A stretch of 64,000 nt of DNA from Atopobiaceae bacterium UBA1367 (GTDB taxonomy: Bacteria > Actinomycetota > Coriobacteriia > Coriobacteriales > Atopobiaceae). The notes below the pieces were generated by a model. That model worked only from the letters and a program-made list of their open reading frames with translations. It was not told where the DNA came from and searched no databases. Both the position numbers and the translations under genes were made by a program. This document shows, piece by piece, positions 17,290 through 24,863 of this stretch (positions are counted from its first letter, which is position 1; the number at the start of each line of letters is the position of its first letter). Where the stretch lies: positions 215,144-279,143 of the forward strand of contig DBRN01000006.1 in assembly GCA_002305995.1 (NCBI GenBank), in the 5' to 3' direction.

Positions 17290-18367
17290 AGCCCACCACC
17301 TTAGACGCAGCCAGCAGGTCGGGTGAGAAGTATCCGAGGTTGGTGGTGGTGACCACCGTCTGGATGTCCTCCTGCACGAACTCGACGACCGCCGCGCGCC
17401 GGCGTTCGTCGAGCTCGCTCATCACGTCATCGAGAAGAAGCAGCGGCCTCTCGCCGAGAATCTCTGCGGAGAGATCGACCTCGGCCATCTTCCACGCAAG
17501 CACCACCGACCGCTGCTGGCCCTGCGATCCGAAGCTTCGGGCGTCGCGCCCGTCTATCGTGAAGGAGAGGTCGTCCCGGTGAGGGCCGACGAGCGTCTGC
17601 TGGCGACGCAGGTCGTCGGAGCGGCCCTCGGCAAGGCGCTGGAGCATGCGTGCCGTGAGGTCGTCGCGAGACATGCCCATGACGTCATCCCCCAGCGAGC
17701 ACTCATAGGCGCAGCGGAGCGCCTCGCCATCGCAGATGCGCCCATAGATCTCGCTCACCTTGGGCATGAGCCGCTCGAAGAGACGCAGGCGCGCCAGGAG
17801 GAGCGTCGCGCCGCCGAGGGCCACGGAGGCGTCCCACGCGTCGAGCAGCGCGAGGTCGGGGGCGCCGTCCCTCAGCAGGCGGTTGCGCTGCTCGATCGCA
17901 CGCTGGTAGGTCCTCAGCACCTTCGCGAAGCCGCGATGCACCTGCCGCCCGAAGTCGTCGACCTCGTCCCTCCTTTGGGAGGCACCCCGCTTCACGAAGG
18001 CAAGGTCATCGGGATTGAACAACACGGACATGAGCGTCCCTGGCACCTCGACGGGCGGGCAGGGCTTGCCGTTGCGCCTGAACTTGCGGCGCCCACCCTC
18101 GACGAGGCACGCAAGGTCGATGGCGCGGCCGTCGCCGGTGAGGTGTGCGGTCGCCCTGGCGGCCGTGCAACCCTCCCTGACCAGCTGGGAGGGACGCGGC
18201 CTCCTGAACGACACGCCGGCAGTCAGGAGCTGCAGCGCCTCGACGGCGTTGGTCTTGCCCACGGCGTTGGGACCGTGGAGCACCGTCACGCCCGGTGAGA
18301 GGGCTATGTCACATGACTCGAAGTTGCGCCAATCGCGCAGCTCGAGCAGGTCGACAGTGAGGCCCAA
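17279..18367 (-). CDS. recF: DNA replication and repair protein RecF
   Basis: A 362-residue SMC-like ATPase that helps load RecA at gaps. Walker A is HGPNAVGKTN (residues 31-40), the signature segment SFGSQGQQRSVVLAWKMAE lies near the C-terminus, and Walker B is LLLLDDVMSELD. The start is TTG at 18367, three bases after the dnaN stop, so translation is probably coupled. Length and motif spacing are normal for RecF. Confidence 0.95.
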   Translation of the reverse strand: MGLTVDLLELRDWRNFESCDIALSPGVTVLHGPNAVGKTNAVEALQLLTAGVSFRRPRPSQLVREGCTAARATAHLTGDGRAIDLACLVEGGRRKFRRNGKPCPPVEVPGTLMSVLFNPDDLAFVKRGASQRRDEVDDFGRQVHRGFAKVLRTYQRAIEQRNRLLRDGAPDLALLDAWDASVALGGATLLLARLRLFERLMPKVSEIYGRICDGEALRCAYECSLGDDVMGMSRDDLTARMLQRLAEGRSDDLRRQQTLVGPHRDDLSFTIDGRDARSFGSQGQQRSVVLAWKMAEVDLSAEILGERPLLLLDDVMSELDERRRAAVVEFVQEDIQTVVTTTNLGYFSPDLLAASKVVGFGN

Positions 18368-18370
18368 GGC

Positions 18371-19480
18371 TTACATCCGCACCGGCATCAGCAGGTAGAG
18401 ATAGTTGATCGTGCCGTACGACTTGAAGATCGCCGGTTGCATGGGCCCCTGGAGCTCGAGCGTCAGGCCCTCGGCGCCACTGGTCGCGTTGACGCAGTCG
18501 AAGACATAGTGGAAGTTGAGCGCGATGGCCATGCTGGAACCGTCTATCTCCGCGTCCAGCACCTCGAGTGACTCCCCTTGGTCGGGCGACGAGGCGGAGA
18601 GCCTCACGAGCCCTTCGCCGCGGTCGGCATCGAGGCGCACCGACGGGTTCGACGAGGCGATGACCGACACGCGCTTGAGCGCGGCTCCGAATTGGTCGAT
18701 GTCGAGCTTGACCGCCGTCGTGCAGTCCGTCGGCAGGAGCTGGCGGTAGTTGGGGAAGTTGCCCTCTATCCTGCGGGACACATACGTGGTGTTGCCAAAG
18801 GAGAAGACCACCTGGCTCTCGGTCAGTCCCACCGTGAGGCGCTCGCTCATGGAAGGCGAGACCAGCACGTCGTGGAAGACGGCCCCCGGGACGATGGCCA
18901 GGAAGGCCTCCTCGGTCGTAGACGTCTCGACGTTCGAGTCGCAGACGGCGAGGCGGTAGGAATCGGTCGCGACGAGGCGGATGGTGTTCTCTTCCACCGA
19001 CAGCAGCACGCCCTGCAGGATGGGCCGGCTGGTGTCGCGCGAGGTGATCCGATAGACCTTGTCGACCATGTCGGAGAGCAGCGCGCTGGGGAGTTCGATC
19101 GACCGTTCGAGGGCGAGCGTGGGAAACTCGGGGAAGTCTGCGGGCTCGAGGGTGTTGAGGCGAAAGCTCGACTTGCGGCATGAGATCTCGACCATGCTGG
19201 AGGCCGCTCCCATGGCAAAGGTGACCGCCTCGTCGGGAAGGGCCTTGACGATGCCGGTCAGGACCTTGCCCGAGACGACCGTCTCGCCAGCCTCCTCCAC
19301 ATTGGCCGCGATGCGATGGCGGATCGAGATGGACAGGTTCGCCGTCTGGAACTCGAGGGTGCCATCCTCCGCCCTGATGTAGATGCCGGAGAGGTAGGGA
19401 AGCGTCGAGTTGGTGGCCATGCCCTTCGCGACCACGAGGAGGGCCTTCGCTAATGCTGGCTGGCTGACGGTGAACTTCAT
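18371..19480 (-). CDS. dnaN: DNA polymerase III sliding clamp, beta subunit
   Basis: The 369-residue beta clamp starts MKFTVSQPALAKALLVVAKG and ends INYLYLLMPVRM, the characteristic C-terminus that contributes to the protein-binding pocket. Three similar domains of about 120 residues can be followed. It forms the ring that tethers polymerase III. It is the second gene of the dnaA-side operon, with a 231-bp gap from dnaA, and recF follows after 3 bp. Confidence 0.97.
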   Translation of the reverse strand: MKFTVSQPALAKALLVVAKGMATNSTLPYLSGIYIRAEDGTLEFQTANLSISIRHRIAANVEEAGETVVSGKVLTGIVKALPDEAVTFAMGAASSMVEISCRKSSFRLNTLEPADFPEFPTLALERSIELPSALLSDMVDKVYRITSRDTSRPILQGVLLSVEENTIRLVATDSYRLAVCDSNVETSTTEEAFLAIVPGAVFHDVLVSPSMSERLTVGLTESQVVFSFGNTTYVSRRIEGNFPNYRQLLPTDCTTAVKLDIDQFGAALKRVSVIASSNPSVRLDADRGEGLVRLSASSPDQGESLEVLDAEIDGSSMAIALNFHYVFDCVNATSGAEGLTLELQGPMQPAIFKSYGTINYLYLLMPVRM

Positions 19481-19711
19481 GTGCTCCCCTTTTCCCTCAT
19501 ATATAGAGATATAAGAACTAATAAGAACGATAGGGCCTGTAGAAATGTCGAAAGACGGACATCATGGCTGGTGAGACCATGCGACTCCCCACTCCTCAAG
19601 GCAACAATCACTCGTGAGGCGTCGACATGTGACAACCTGTTGAGAAGATTTTCGACGACCTACCCTCATTTCTCATCATCATTCACCAATGCGTTGACAG
19701 GGTTCTGAACA
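19481..19711. other. dnaA-dnaN intergenic region
   Basis: 231 bp, visibly more AT-rich near dnaN (runs of ATATATAGAGATATAAGAAC). It contains TGTTGAGAA at 19638-19646, one mismatch from the TGTTGAAAA motif seen upstream of dnaA. No exact TTATCCACA DnaA box was found by eye on either strand. It probably carries the dnaN promoter; an origin role is possible but less well supported than for the gap at 22.3-22.7 kb. Confidence 0.4.
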
Positions 19712-21211
19712 TCAGGTGCCGTCCGCGATGGAGTCCTTGAGGGTCTCCATGCGGTCGTGGAAGATGCGGTCGCGTCTGCTGTAGTCATCGACCCAGGCGA
19801 TGCTGTGCTTGACCGTGGCATGCGTGCGCCCGCCGAACTTCTTGCCGATCTCTGCCAGGGTGTTGTCGGTGAGCGCGCGGGTGAGCCAGATGCCCACGTG
19901 CCTCGCCTCCATGAGCTCCTTGTTGCGCTTGGATCCTATGAGGTCCTCGTGCGCGACGTCGTAGAACTTCTCCACGTGGCGCTGGATGTGGTCGACCGTG
20001 ATGATGCGCTGTCCGGTGGGCCACTTCTGGTTTGCCACCTCGATGATGTCCGCCCGTGTGATGGAGAGCCCTGCGCGCTCACGGCGATTGGCCTGCATGA
20101 GGCAGGACTGGACGAATCCCTCGATCACCCGGATGTTGGTGCCCGCCCGCTCCGCCATCAGGCGCCTCATCTCCTCAGAGATGGTTCCCACCACCCCGTC
20201 GATGTGCTCGTCGATGGCATCCTGGCGCATCCGCTCGTAGAAGGCGTTGATCAGGTTGAGCTTCAGCTCGTAGTCGGGAACCTGGATGGACACCGAGAGG
20301 CCGGAGTCCATGCGCGAGGTGTCGCGCTCGTCAAACTTGCTGTCGCCCATGCCGAGCTGCGAGGGGGAGCGGTCGGCCGCCAGCACGATCTGCTTGTTAT
20401 GGCTCATGAGCGAGTTGAAGGTCTTGAAGAAGAAGCGAATGGTGCCGCCGGCGGTCATCATGTTCTGGATGTCATCGATGATGAGGACGTCGACGTTCTG
20501 ATACCGCGCGGCCATCGCCGACGATGCCGAGGTGCTCGTGCGATCGGTGGCGGCCATGACGTATTCGTCCACGAACTCCGCGGCGGCGCGGTAGATGCAC
20601 CTCCTCGAGGGGTCGTTCTTGGCGATGTAGTTTTGGATGGCCCGCAGCAGGTGCGTCTTGCCAAGCCCGCTCTTTCCGTAGATGAACAGCGGGTTGTAGC
20701 TCTTGTTGTCGCCGTTGGCCACCTGCTTGGCGGCCTCGAGGGCATATCGGTTCTCCTCGCCCATCACGAAGCGCTCGAACGTGAGCCGCGAGTCGGTCTC
20801 GGTGATCTCCTCCGAGACGCGCTTGACGTATTCGAGGAGCTTGCGCTCGCCGCCCTCGACGGGTGTCTGGACGGGTGGCGACGCCACTGCGGAGAGGCGC
20901 GACAGCTCGTCGGGCGTCACCTCGTTGGAGACGCGCACGGCGCGGGTGTCCTTGACGAGGTCGACCACGAGGGTGAGGTGCTGGAACGACGCCTGCGCGA
21001 GACACTCCTCGATGATGGGGGCATGTTGGCTGATCTTGCGCTGTGCGAACCCGAGGGTCGTCGAGACGTGGAAGGTCTCATCGTCCATCGAGGTGGGAAC
21101 ACAGCTGTTGATCATGGCGATCGTCGACTGGTTGAGGTCCTGCCGCTCCGACAGCAGCACCATGACATCCTCCCAGAGGATTGCGACATCTGAGTCAAGA
21201 CCCTGTTGCAT
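19712..21211 (-). CDS. dnaA: Chromosomal replication initiator DnaA
   Basis: The 499-residue initiator has a divergent N-terminal domain I, a linker to about residue 140, Walker A GKSGLGKT (179-186), Walker B VLIIDDIQ, a sensor region with VSIQVPDYELKL, and domain IV with the DNA-binding signature GRTHATVKHSI near the end. It binds DnaA boxes and melts the origin. Domain III includes an unusual Ser/Thr/Ala-rich stretch (TDRTSTSASSAMAARYQ) before Walker B. ATG at 21211 lacks a close ribosome site. Domain IV is intact, so the absence of canonical boxes nearby suggests a divergent box sequence, not a missing reader. Confidence 0.96.
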   Translation of the reverse strand: MQQGLDSDVAILWEDVMVLLSERQDLNQSTIAMINSCVPTSMDDETFHVSTTLGFAQRKISQHAPIIEECLAQASFQHLTLVVDLVKDTRAVRVSNEVTPDELSRLSAVASPPVQTPVEGGERKLLEYVKRVSEEITETDSRLTFERFVMGEENRYALEAAKQVANGDNKSYNPLFIYGKSGLGKTHLLRAIQNYIAKNDPSRRCIYRAAAEFVDEYVMAATDRTSTSASSAMAARYQNVDVLIIDDIQNMMTAGGTIRFFFKTFNSLMSHNKQIVLAADRSPSQLGMGDSKFDERDTSRMDSGLSVSIQVPDYELKLNLINAFYERMRQDAIDEHIDGVVGTISEEMRRLMAERAGTNIRVIEGFVQSCLMQANRRERAGLSITRADIIEVANQKWPTGQRIITVDHIQRHVEKFYDVAHEDLIGSKRNKELMEARHVGIWLTRALTDNTLAEIGKKFGGRTHATVKHSIAWVDDYSRRDRIFHDRMETLKDSIADGT

Positions 21212-21343
21212 CCGGCACCACTGTTCGCCTCGAATGTTGAAAAAGAGATTCCATTATATGTTGAAAACTCGTCTTGGCAAGGGGGTGGGCGAAGAATCCC
21301 GTCGTCCTGCGAATGGGGCCAGGGGACGGAGCGGCCCCACAGA
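21212..21343 (-). promoter_or_regulatory. dnaA upstream region with paired DnaA-box-like motifs
   Basis: TGTTGAAAA occurs twice in the same orientation, at 21235-21243 and 21259-21267, 24 bp apart, directly before dnaA. It matches the reverse complement of the canonical DnaA box (TGTGGATAA) at 7 of 9 positions. Two boxes next to dnaA would suit autoregulation. The binding assignment is inference. Confidence 0.45.
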
Positions 21344-22288
21344 CTAGGGCCACATCCCGAGGAACTGTCGTCCCATCGCGGTCAGCCGGCGCTTCTGGCC
21401 ACCCTGCTTCGAGACGAGCCCTTGCTTCTCCAGGCTCGTCAGCTCGCGGGACCAGGTGGACTCCGACAGCGGCCGCCAGGCGTTGAGGTCGCGCGGCCCC
21501 ACCTCCTCGTGGCTTCTGAGGTATTCGAGGACGAGCCTGCCCCGCTCTGACACGTCTGGTGCCGCCTGTGGGACCGGGGTCGCCTGCCAGCCCACAGCCT
21601 GACCGCCTGGCGCATGTGGGGGCTGGTACGGGCTTGGATAGGTCTGCATGACCGGACCCTGCTGGCCCCACGGTTGTTGGTAGGCGGATGAATGTGGCTG
21701 GGAGGTCAGCATGCCCGTGTGAGCGAGCTCTCCCCACGCGTGCGACGCGGCCCTCGGGGGCCCATGGACGAGCGAGACGGTGACAACCGTGCCGCTGTGG
21801 ATGTTGTCCTCGACGGTGAGCGACCCGCCCTTCTCCTCGAGCCATTGCTGGGCGTACGGGAGGCCGGAGCCCACGCCCCTGATGTAGCGCTTCATCTCCG
21901 TTGTTGCCGAGGTGGTGCCATATTCGAGCGCGAGGCCCTTGTCATGGATGCCCGGCCCTTGGTCGGAGAAGCGAATGGTGTTTCCCTCGTCGAGGATCGA
22001 GACGGTGGGCTCGATGAAGTAAGCGTGTATGAGGTTCTCGACGACCTCGCGCACGACGGTGAAGGGGATTCTGCCCCCCTGCTGCTGGGCGAGGCGCGTC
22101 ACGGTGGCCGTGATCTCCTCGAGGTAGGAGCGAATGTCGGTGGGCTCCACCACCACGACGCGTGGGGCGGCCGCCGCGTCGTCAAAGATGGCGATGCGTG
22201 CCGGGTGTCGGACCTCGAGCGTCGTCGCGTCGGGGCCCTCGTCCCCTCCTCCGTTCTCGACGAAAGGGTAAAACGCCTCTGCCACCAT
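21344..22288 (-). CDS. GHKL-type ATPase with C-terminal winged-helix domain
   Basis: About 314 residues. The first 190 hold a histidine-kinase-like ATP site: N box VVREVVENLIHAYF, G1 FSDQGPGIHDKG, G2 YIRGVGSGLPYAQQWLEEKGG, then SGTVVTVSL. There is no phospho-acceptor H-box and no membrane segment. A Pro/Gln-rich linker of about 70 residues leads to a winged-helix-like end (GRLVLEYLRSHEEVGPRDLN, LTSLEKQGLVSKQGGQKRRLTAMG). ATG at 22288 follows AAAGG; the upstream ATG at 22306 overlaps a DnaA-box-like motif and has no ribosome site. It lies between dnaA and the divergent rpmH. An ATP-dependent anti-sigma-like or DNA-binding regulator is conceivable; function unknown. Confidence 0.75.
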   Translation of the reverse strand: MVAEAFYPFVENGGGDEGPDATTLEVRHPARIAIFDDAAAAPRVVVVEPTDIRSYLEEITATVTRLAQQQGGRIPFTVVREVVENLIHAYFIEPTVSILDEGNTIRFSDQGPGIHDKGLALEYGTTSATTEMKRYIRGVGSGLPYAQQWLEEKGGSLTVEDNIHSGTVVTVSLVHGPPRAASHAWGELAHTGMLTSQPHSSAYQQPWGQQGPVMQTYPSPYQPPHAPGGQAVGWQATPVPQAAPDVSERGRLVLEYLRSHEEVGPRDLNAWRPLSESTWSRELTSLEKQGLVSKQGGQKRRLTAMGRQFLGMWP

Positions 22289-22476
22289 TACGCCTTTCAA
22301 CAACATCTCAACGTCTGTTGAAAGCTTTCCAAGTTTTCTTGCAACAGGAGAAAGCTTGCAACAGAAGAAGAAAACCAGTCTATATCTGCGGTGTCCTTCT
22401 TGTCATGTGATTCTAAGCATAGCACGGTGGGACTTCTTGCCAGAAAGCTTGCATACTTTCTTGCACGTGACGACAC

Positions 22477-22520
22477 GGGAGGCTGCCATGTGGTCCCCTC
22501 TGGCCACATGGCAGCCTCCC
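22477..22520. repeat. Perfect 17-bp hairpin between divergent genes
   Basis: Arms 22477-22493 and 22504-22520 are exact reverse complements around a 10-nt loop. Both flanking genes point away from it, and no T-run follows on either strand, so it cannot end a neighbouring known transcript. It lies 64 bp before the rpmH -35 box. Confidence 0.85.
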
Positions 22521-22583
22521 CTCCGCATGCCATGGCACGATGCGCGGGTTGGTATGGTGCAATTCTGCATTCCACCCAAGTAA

Positions 22584-22613
22584 TTGACAGGTGCCGGTCG
22601 CGACCCCTACAAT
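22584..22613 (+). promoter_or_regulatory. Sigma-70-type promoter of rpmH
   Basis: TTGACA (22584-22589) and TACAAT (22608-22613) are separated by 18 bp, close to the vegetative consensus, and lie 55 bp before the rpmH start codon. This is the best-formed promoter seen in the window, fitting strong expression of a ribosomal protein gene. Confidence 0.8.
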
Positions 22614-22667
22614 CTTATGGCTTAAATCTGTTTGAATGACGCAGGCATCTCTCAGGAGGTTGACAGC

Positions 22668-22802
22668 ATGAAGCGCACCTATCAGCCCAACAAGCGCAAG
22701 CGCGCCAAGACTCACGGCTTTCGCGCGCGCATGGCCACCAAGGGTGGTCGTGCCGTTCTCGCCCGTCGCCGCGCCAAGGGCCGCAAGAGGCTGACCGTCT
22801 AG
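22668..22802 (+). CDS. rpmH: Ribosomal protein L34
   Basis: The 44-residue protein starts MKRTYQPNKRKRAKTHGFRA and ends RRAKGRKRLTV, almost invariant for L34. AGGAGG lies eight bases before the ATG. A strong promoter precedes it and rnpA begins 6 bp after its stop, the classic rpmH-rnpA pair beside the replication origin. Confidence 0.98.
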   Translation: MKRTYQPNKRKRAKTHGFRARMATKGGRAVLARRRAKGRKRLTV

Positions 22803-22808
22803 CCACGC

Positions 22809-23156
22809 ATGGAGACCATCAAGTCCAAGCGGGACTTTGGGCGGGTCTTCTCTGATGGCAAGCGAGTCAACCATAAGCTCGTCCGCATGACAGCCCTGAG
22901 ACGTGACGAAGGCGGCCCTGCGCGAGTCGCCTTCGTTGCCTCCAAGCGATTGGGCAATGCGGTCTTCAGGAACCGGTGCAAGCGCGTGTTGCGCGCGGCC
23001 GCGCGCGAGGCAGGACTTCCCCGCGATGGGTATGACGTGATTCTCTTTGCCACGAAGGCAACGCACGACTCCCAGAGCGGTGAGGTGGCGCGTTCCCTCT
23101 CGTCTTTGATGAGTAGTTTGACTCATAGGTCGCGTGATGGGGTGGGGTTGTCATGA
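22809..23156 (+). CDS. rnpA: Ribonuclease P protein component
   Basis: 115 residues with the RNase P protein order: IKSKRDFGRVFSDGKRV at the start, VAFVASKRLGNAVFRNRCKRVLRAA in the middle (the RNR-type basic motif that contacts RNA), and GYDVILFATKAT. With the RNA subunit it matures the 5' end of tRNAs. It shares its last 4 bp with yidD (ATGA), indicating coupled translation. Confidence 0.96.
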   Translation: METIKSKRDFGRVFSDGKRVNHKLVRMTALRRDEGGPARVAFVASKRLGNAVFRNRCKRVLRAAAREAGLPRDGYDVILFATKATHDSQSGEVARSLSSLMSSLTHRSRDGVGLS

Positions 23157-23362
23157 AGCAGGCACTCGTGATGCTGATCGAGGGTTACAGGAGGTACGTG
23201 TCGCCTCTGGTCGGCCCTCACTGCATCTATACGCCCAGCTGCTCTGCCTACGCGCTCGAGGCCATCAAGCGACACGGAGCCATCAGGGGCATGTGGCTCG
23301 CGACCAAGCGCATTGTCCGATGCCATCCCTTTCATGAGGGTGGGTACGATCCTGTGCCTTGA
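23153..23362 (+). CDS. yidD: Membrane protein insertion efficiency factor YidD
   Basis: The 69-residue protein has the YidD layout: GYRRYVSPLVGPHCIYTPSCSAYALEAI, GMWLATKRIVRCHPFHEGGYDPVP. The cysteines and C-terminal HPFHEGGYDPVP are family hallmarks. It attaches to the inner membrane face and aids YidC-dependent insertion. It overlaps rnpA by 4 bp and precedes yidC by 22 bp. Confidence 0.96.
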   Translation: MKQALVMLIEGYRRYVSPLVGPHCIYTPSCSAYALEAIKRHGAIRGMWLATKRIVRCHPFHEGGYDPVP

Positions 23363-23384
23363 CACATAACGCCACGGAGGAGCC

Positions 23385-24143
23385 ATGTGGGATTGGTTTG
23401 TATCATTTCTGACCGACGTTCTTGCCGCCATCGCAGGGGTTACCGATGACTGGGGCATCGCCGTCATAGTTCTCACCTTCATCATACGTCTGATCATCAC
23501 GCCGTTGATGACCAAGTCGACGGTGGCTACCGCACGCATGCAGGTATTGCAGCCCAAGATGAAGGAGATACAGGATCGCTATGCCGACGATCCTGATCGT
23601 CAGATGCAGGAGATGCGCAAGTTTCAAGCAGAGAACAACTTCAATCCGCTGGGTGGGTGCCTGCCCATGATCGTCCAGATGCCTGTCTTCTTCGCGTTGT
23701 TCACGGTTGCGCGCAACGTTCCCTCCGACGCGAGCTTCCTGAACATCATGCCCTCGATCTCCATGTCGGTGAGTCAGGCCGTGGGAACCCTCGGCTTCGC
23801 CGGTGCCTGGGTGTATCTGCTGTTTGACGTTGGATTCGGCGTCATGACCCTCGTTCAGATGTTGGTCAACATACAGAATGTCCCCGAGGAGCAACGTCAG
23901 CAGAACCTCATGATGGGTGTCATGATGGGTGTCATGATGGTTTGGTTCGGCTGGTCTGTGCCTGCTGCCGTGCTTCTCTATTACGTCACCTCCACGCTAT
24001 GGCAGGTCATCCAGCAGCAGCTGGTCACCAAGCGCGTCATAGCGAAGGTCAAGAGTGAGACCGAGGCACAGCTCGCAAGCCAGCCTGTTGAGATCAACGT
24101 GGTTCGCAGGGAACACAAGCCACGCCCAAAGAAGAAGTCCTAA
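23385..24143 (+). CDS. yidC: Membrane protein insertase YidC/Oxa1 family
   Basis: A 252-residue short-type YidC with five membrane segments. VLTFIIRLIITPLMTKS carries the conserved arginine of the hydrophilic groove; NPLGGCLPMIVQMPVFFALF and VPAAVLLYYVTSTLWQVIQQ are typical. There is no lipobox at the N-terminus, unlike many Firmicutes paralogs. The tail is basic (REHKPRPKKKS), as expected for ribosome contact. A small tandem duplication encodes MMGVMMGVMM near residue 180. The ribosome site GGAGGAG lies just before the ATG. Confidence 0.95.
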   Translation: MWDWFVSFLTDVLAAIAGVTDDWGIAVIVLTFIIRLIITPLMTKSTVATARMQVLQPKMKEIQDRYADDPDRQMQEMRKFQAENNFNPLGGCLPMIVQMPVFFALFTVARNVPSDASFLNIMPSISMSVSQAVGTLGFAGAWVYLLFDVGFGVMTLVQMLVNIQNVPEEQRQQNLMMGVMMGVMMVWFGWSVPAAVLLYYVTSTLWQVIQQQLVTKRVIAKVKSETEAQLASQPVEINVVRREHKPRPKKKS

Positions 24144-24175
24144 GAGCGTTCGGACGCACATCTGAGGAGGTTATC

Positions 24176-24760
24176 ATGGAAGACGAGCCTATGCTCACTC
24201 CTGGGGGAAACGTCCATACCGTGGATGCCGATGCCGGTGATGAGTTTGCCCAGATTCGCAAGCATTATGAGAGTGCCGACGGCCTGAACGAGGAGGATCT
24301 CGACAAGGTCGCCGACCTTGCGATCACCTACGTGCGAGACCTCATCGCCCTCTTTGGTGAGAAGCATGTCACGATCGACGAGTATGAGGGCGATGAGGGC
24401 GAGCTCATCCTCGACATCTCCGGCGGCGACCTCGCGGTGCTCATCGGGCGCCATGGGCGAACCCTTGACGCCTTCCAGGTAATAGTTACAACTTTTATGA
24501 GCAATAAGATGAAGTTCCATTACCCGATCGTCATCGACATAGAGGGATACAAGAGTCGTCGCAAGGACAAGCTCATCAACTTGGCACACAGCGCTGCCGC
24601 CCGCGCGAAGCGTCAGCGGGGACGTGTGTCCCTTCCGCCGATGAATGCCTATGAGCGGCGCATCGTGCATCTCGCGTTGCTTGATGACACGCTTGTTACC
24701 ACACATTCCGAGGGCGAGGATCCTGAGCGTCGCGTGGTCATTACCTGTGTCAGGTCTTGA
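24176..24760 (+). CDS. khpB: KhpB/Jag RNA-binding protein (KH and R3H domains)
   Basis: 194 residues. A KH domain spans the middle with the GxxG loop LIGRHGRTLDAFQ, followed by an R3H domain with PPMNAYERRIVHLAL and DPERRVVITCVRS at the end. The N-terminal acidic segment of about 60 residues replaces the usual Jag_N domain. KhpB binds RNA and influences cell division and elongation in Gram-positive bacteria. The start has GAGGAGG nearby. It follows yidC by 32 bp in the conserved rpmH-to-khpB block and is closed by a strong terminator. Confidence 0.92.
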   Translation: MEDEPMLTPGGNVHTVDADAGDEFAQIRKHYESADGLNEEDLDKVADLAITYVRDLIALFGEKHVTIDEYEGDEGELILDISGGDLAVLIGRHGRTLDAFQVIVTTFMSNKMKFHYPIVIDIEGYKSRRKDKLINLAHSAAARAKRQRGRVSLPPMNAYERRIVHLALLDDTLVTTHSEGEDPERRVVITCVRS

Positions 24761-24792
24761 TCCACCATATGTTTGATATGACCTGCTATGTC

Positions 24793-24820
24793 GGGGGGAG
24801 AGGCGACTCTCCCCCCCTTT
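24793..24820 (+). terminator. Rho-independent terminator after khpB
   Basis: A perfect 10-bp GC-rich stem, 24793-24802 with 24807-24816, closed by a GCGA tetraloop and followed by C-TTT-C-T. It lies 32 bp past the khpB stop and directly before a TATAAT box, separating the rpmH-khpB unit from rsmG. Confidence 0.88.
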
Positions 24821-24827
24821 CTCATCC

Positions 24828-24833
24828 TATAAT
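24828..24833 (+). promoter_or_regulatory. -10 box (TATAAT) for rsmG-parAB side
   Basis: An exact TATAAT 18-30 bp before rsmG. The matching -35 would fall inside the preceding terminator stem and is not consensus, so the promoter is only partly supported. Confidence 0.5.
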
Positions 24834-24863
24834 CCCATCTCACACAGAGGAATGGAATGGCAG

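Larger units (their letters stand above)
22289..22667. other. Candidate oriC: divergent gap with repeated motifs
   Basis: Gene polarity switches here, from minus (dnaA side) to plus (rpmH side), as expected at a bidirectional origin. The gap holds CTTTCAACA (22294-22302) and TGTTGAAAG (22316-22324), inverted copies of the motif before dnaA. CTTGCA occurs four times (22338, 22355, 22448, 22460). The 12-mer AGAAAGCTTGCA occurs twice (22349-22360, 22442-22453), and a 17-bp hairpin and the rpmH promoter follow. An A-rich stretch lies around 22360-22375. Origin function is inferred; GC skew over the whole chromosome would test it. Confidence 0.55.

Noticed and set aside
19481..19711. dnaA-dnaN gap as the main origin
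   Set aside because: Only one imperfect DnaA-box-like motif was found there, and the genes on both sides run in the same direction; the polarity switch at 22.3-22.7 kb fits better.
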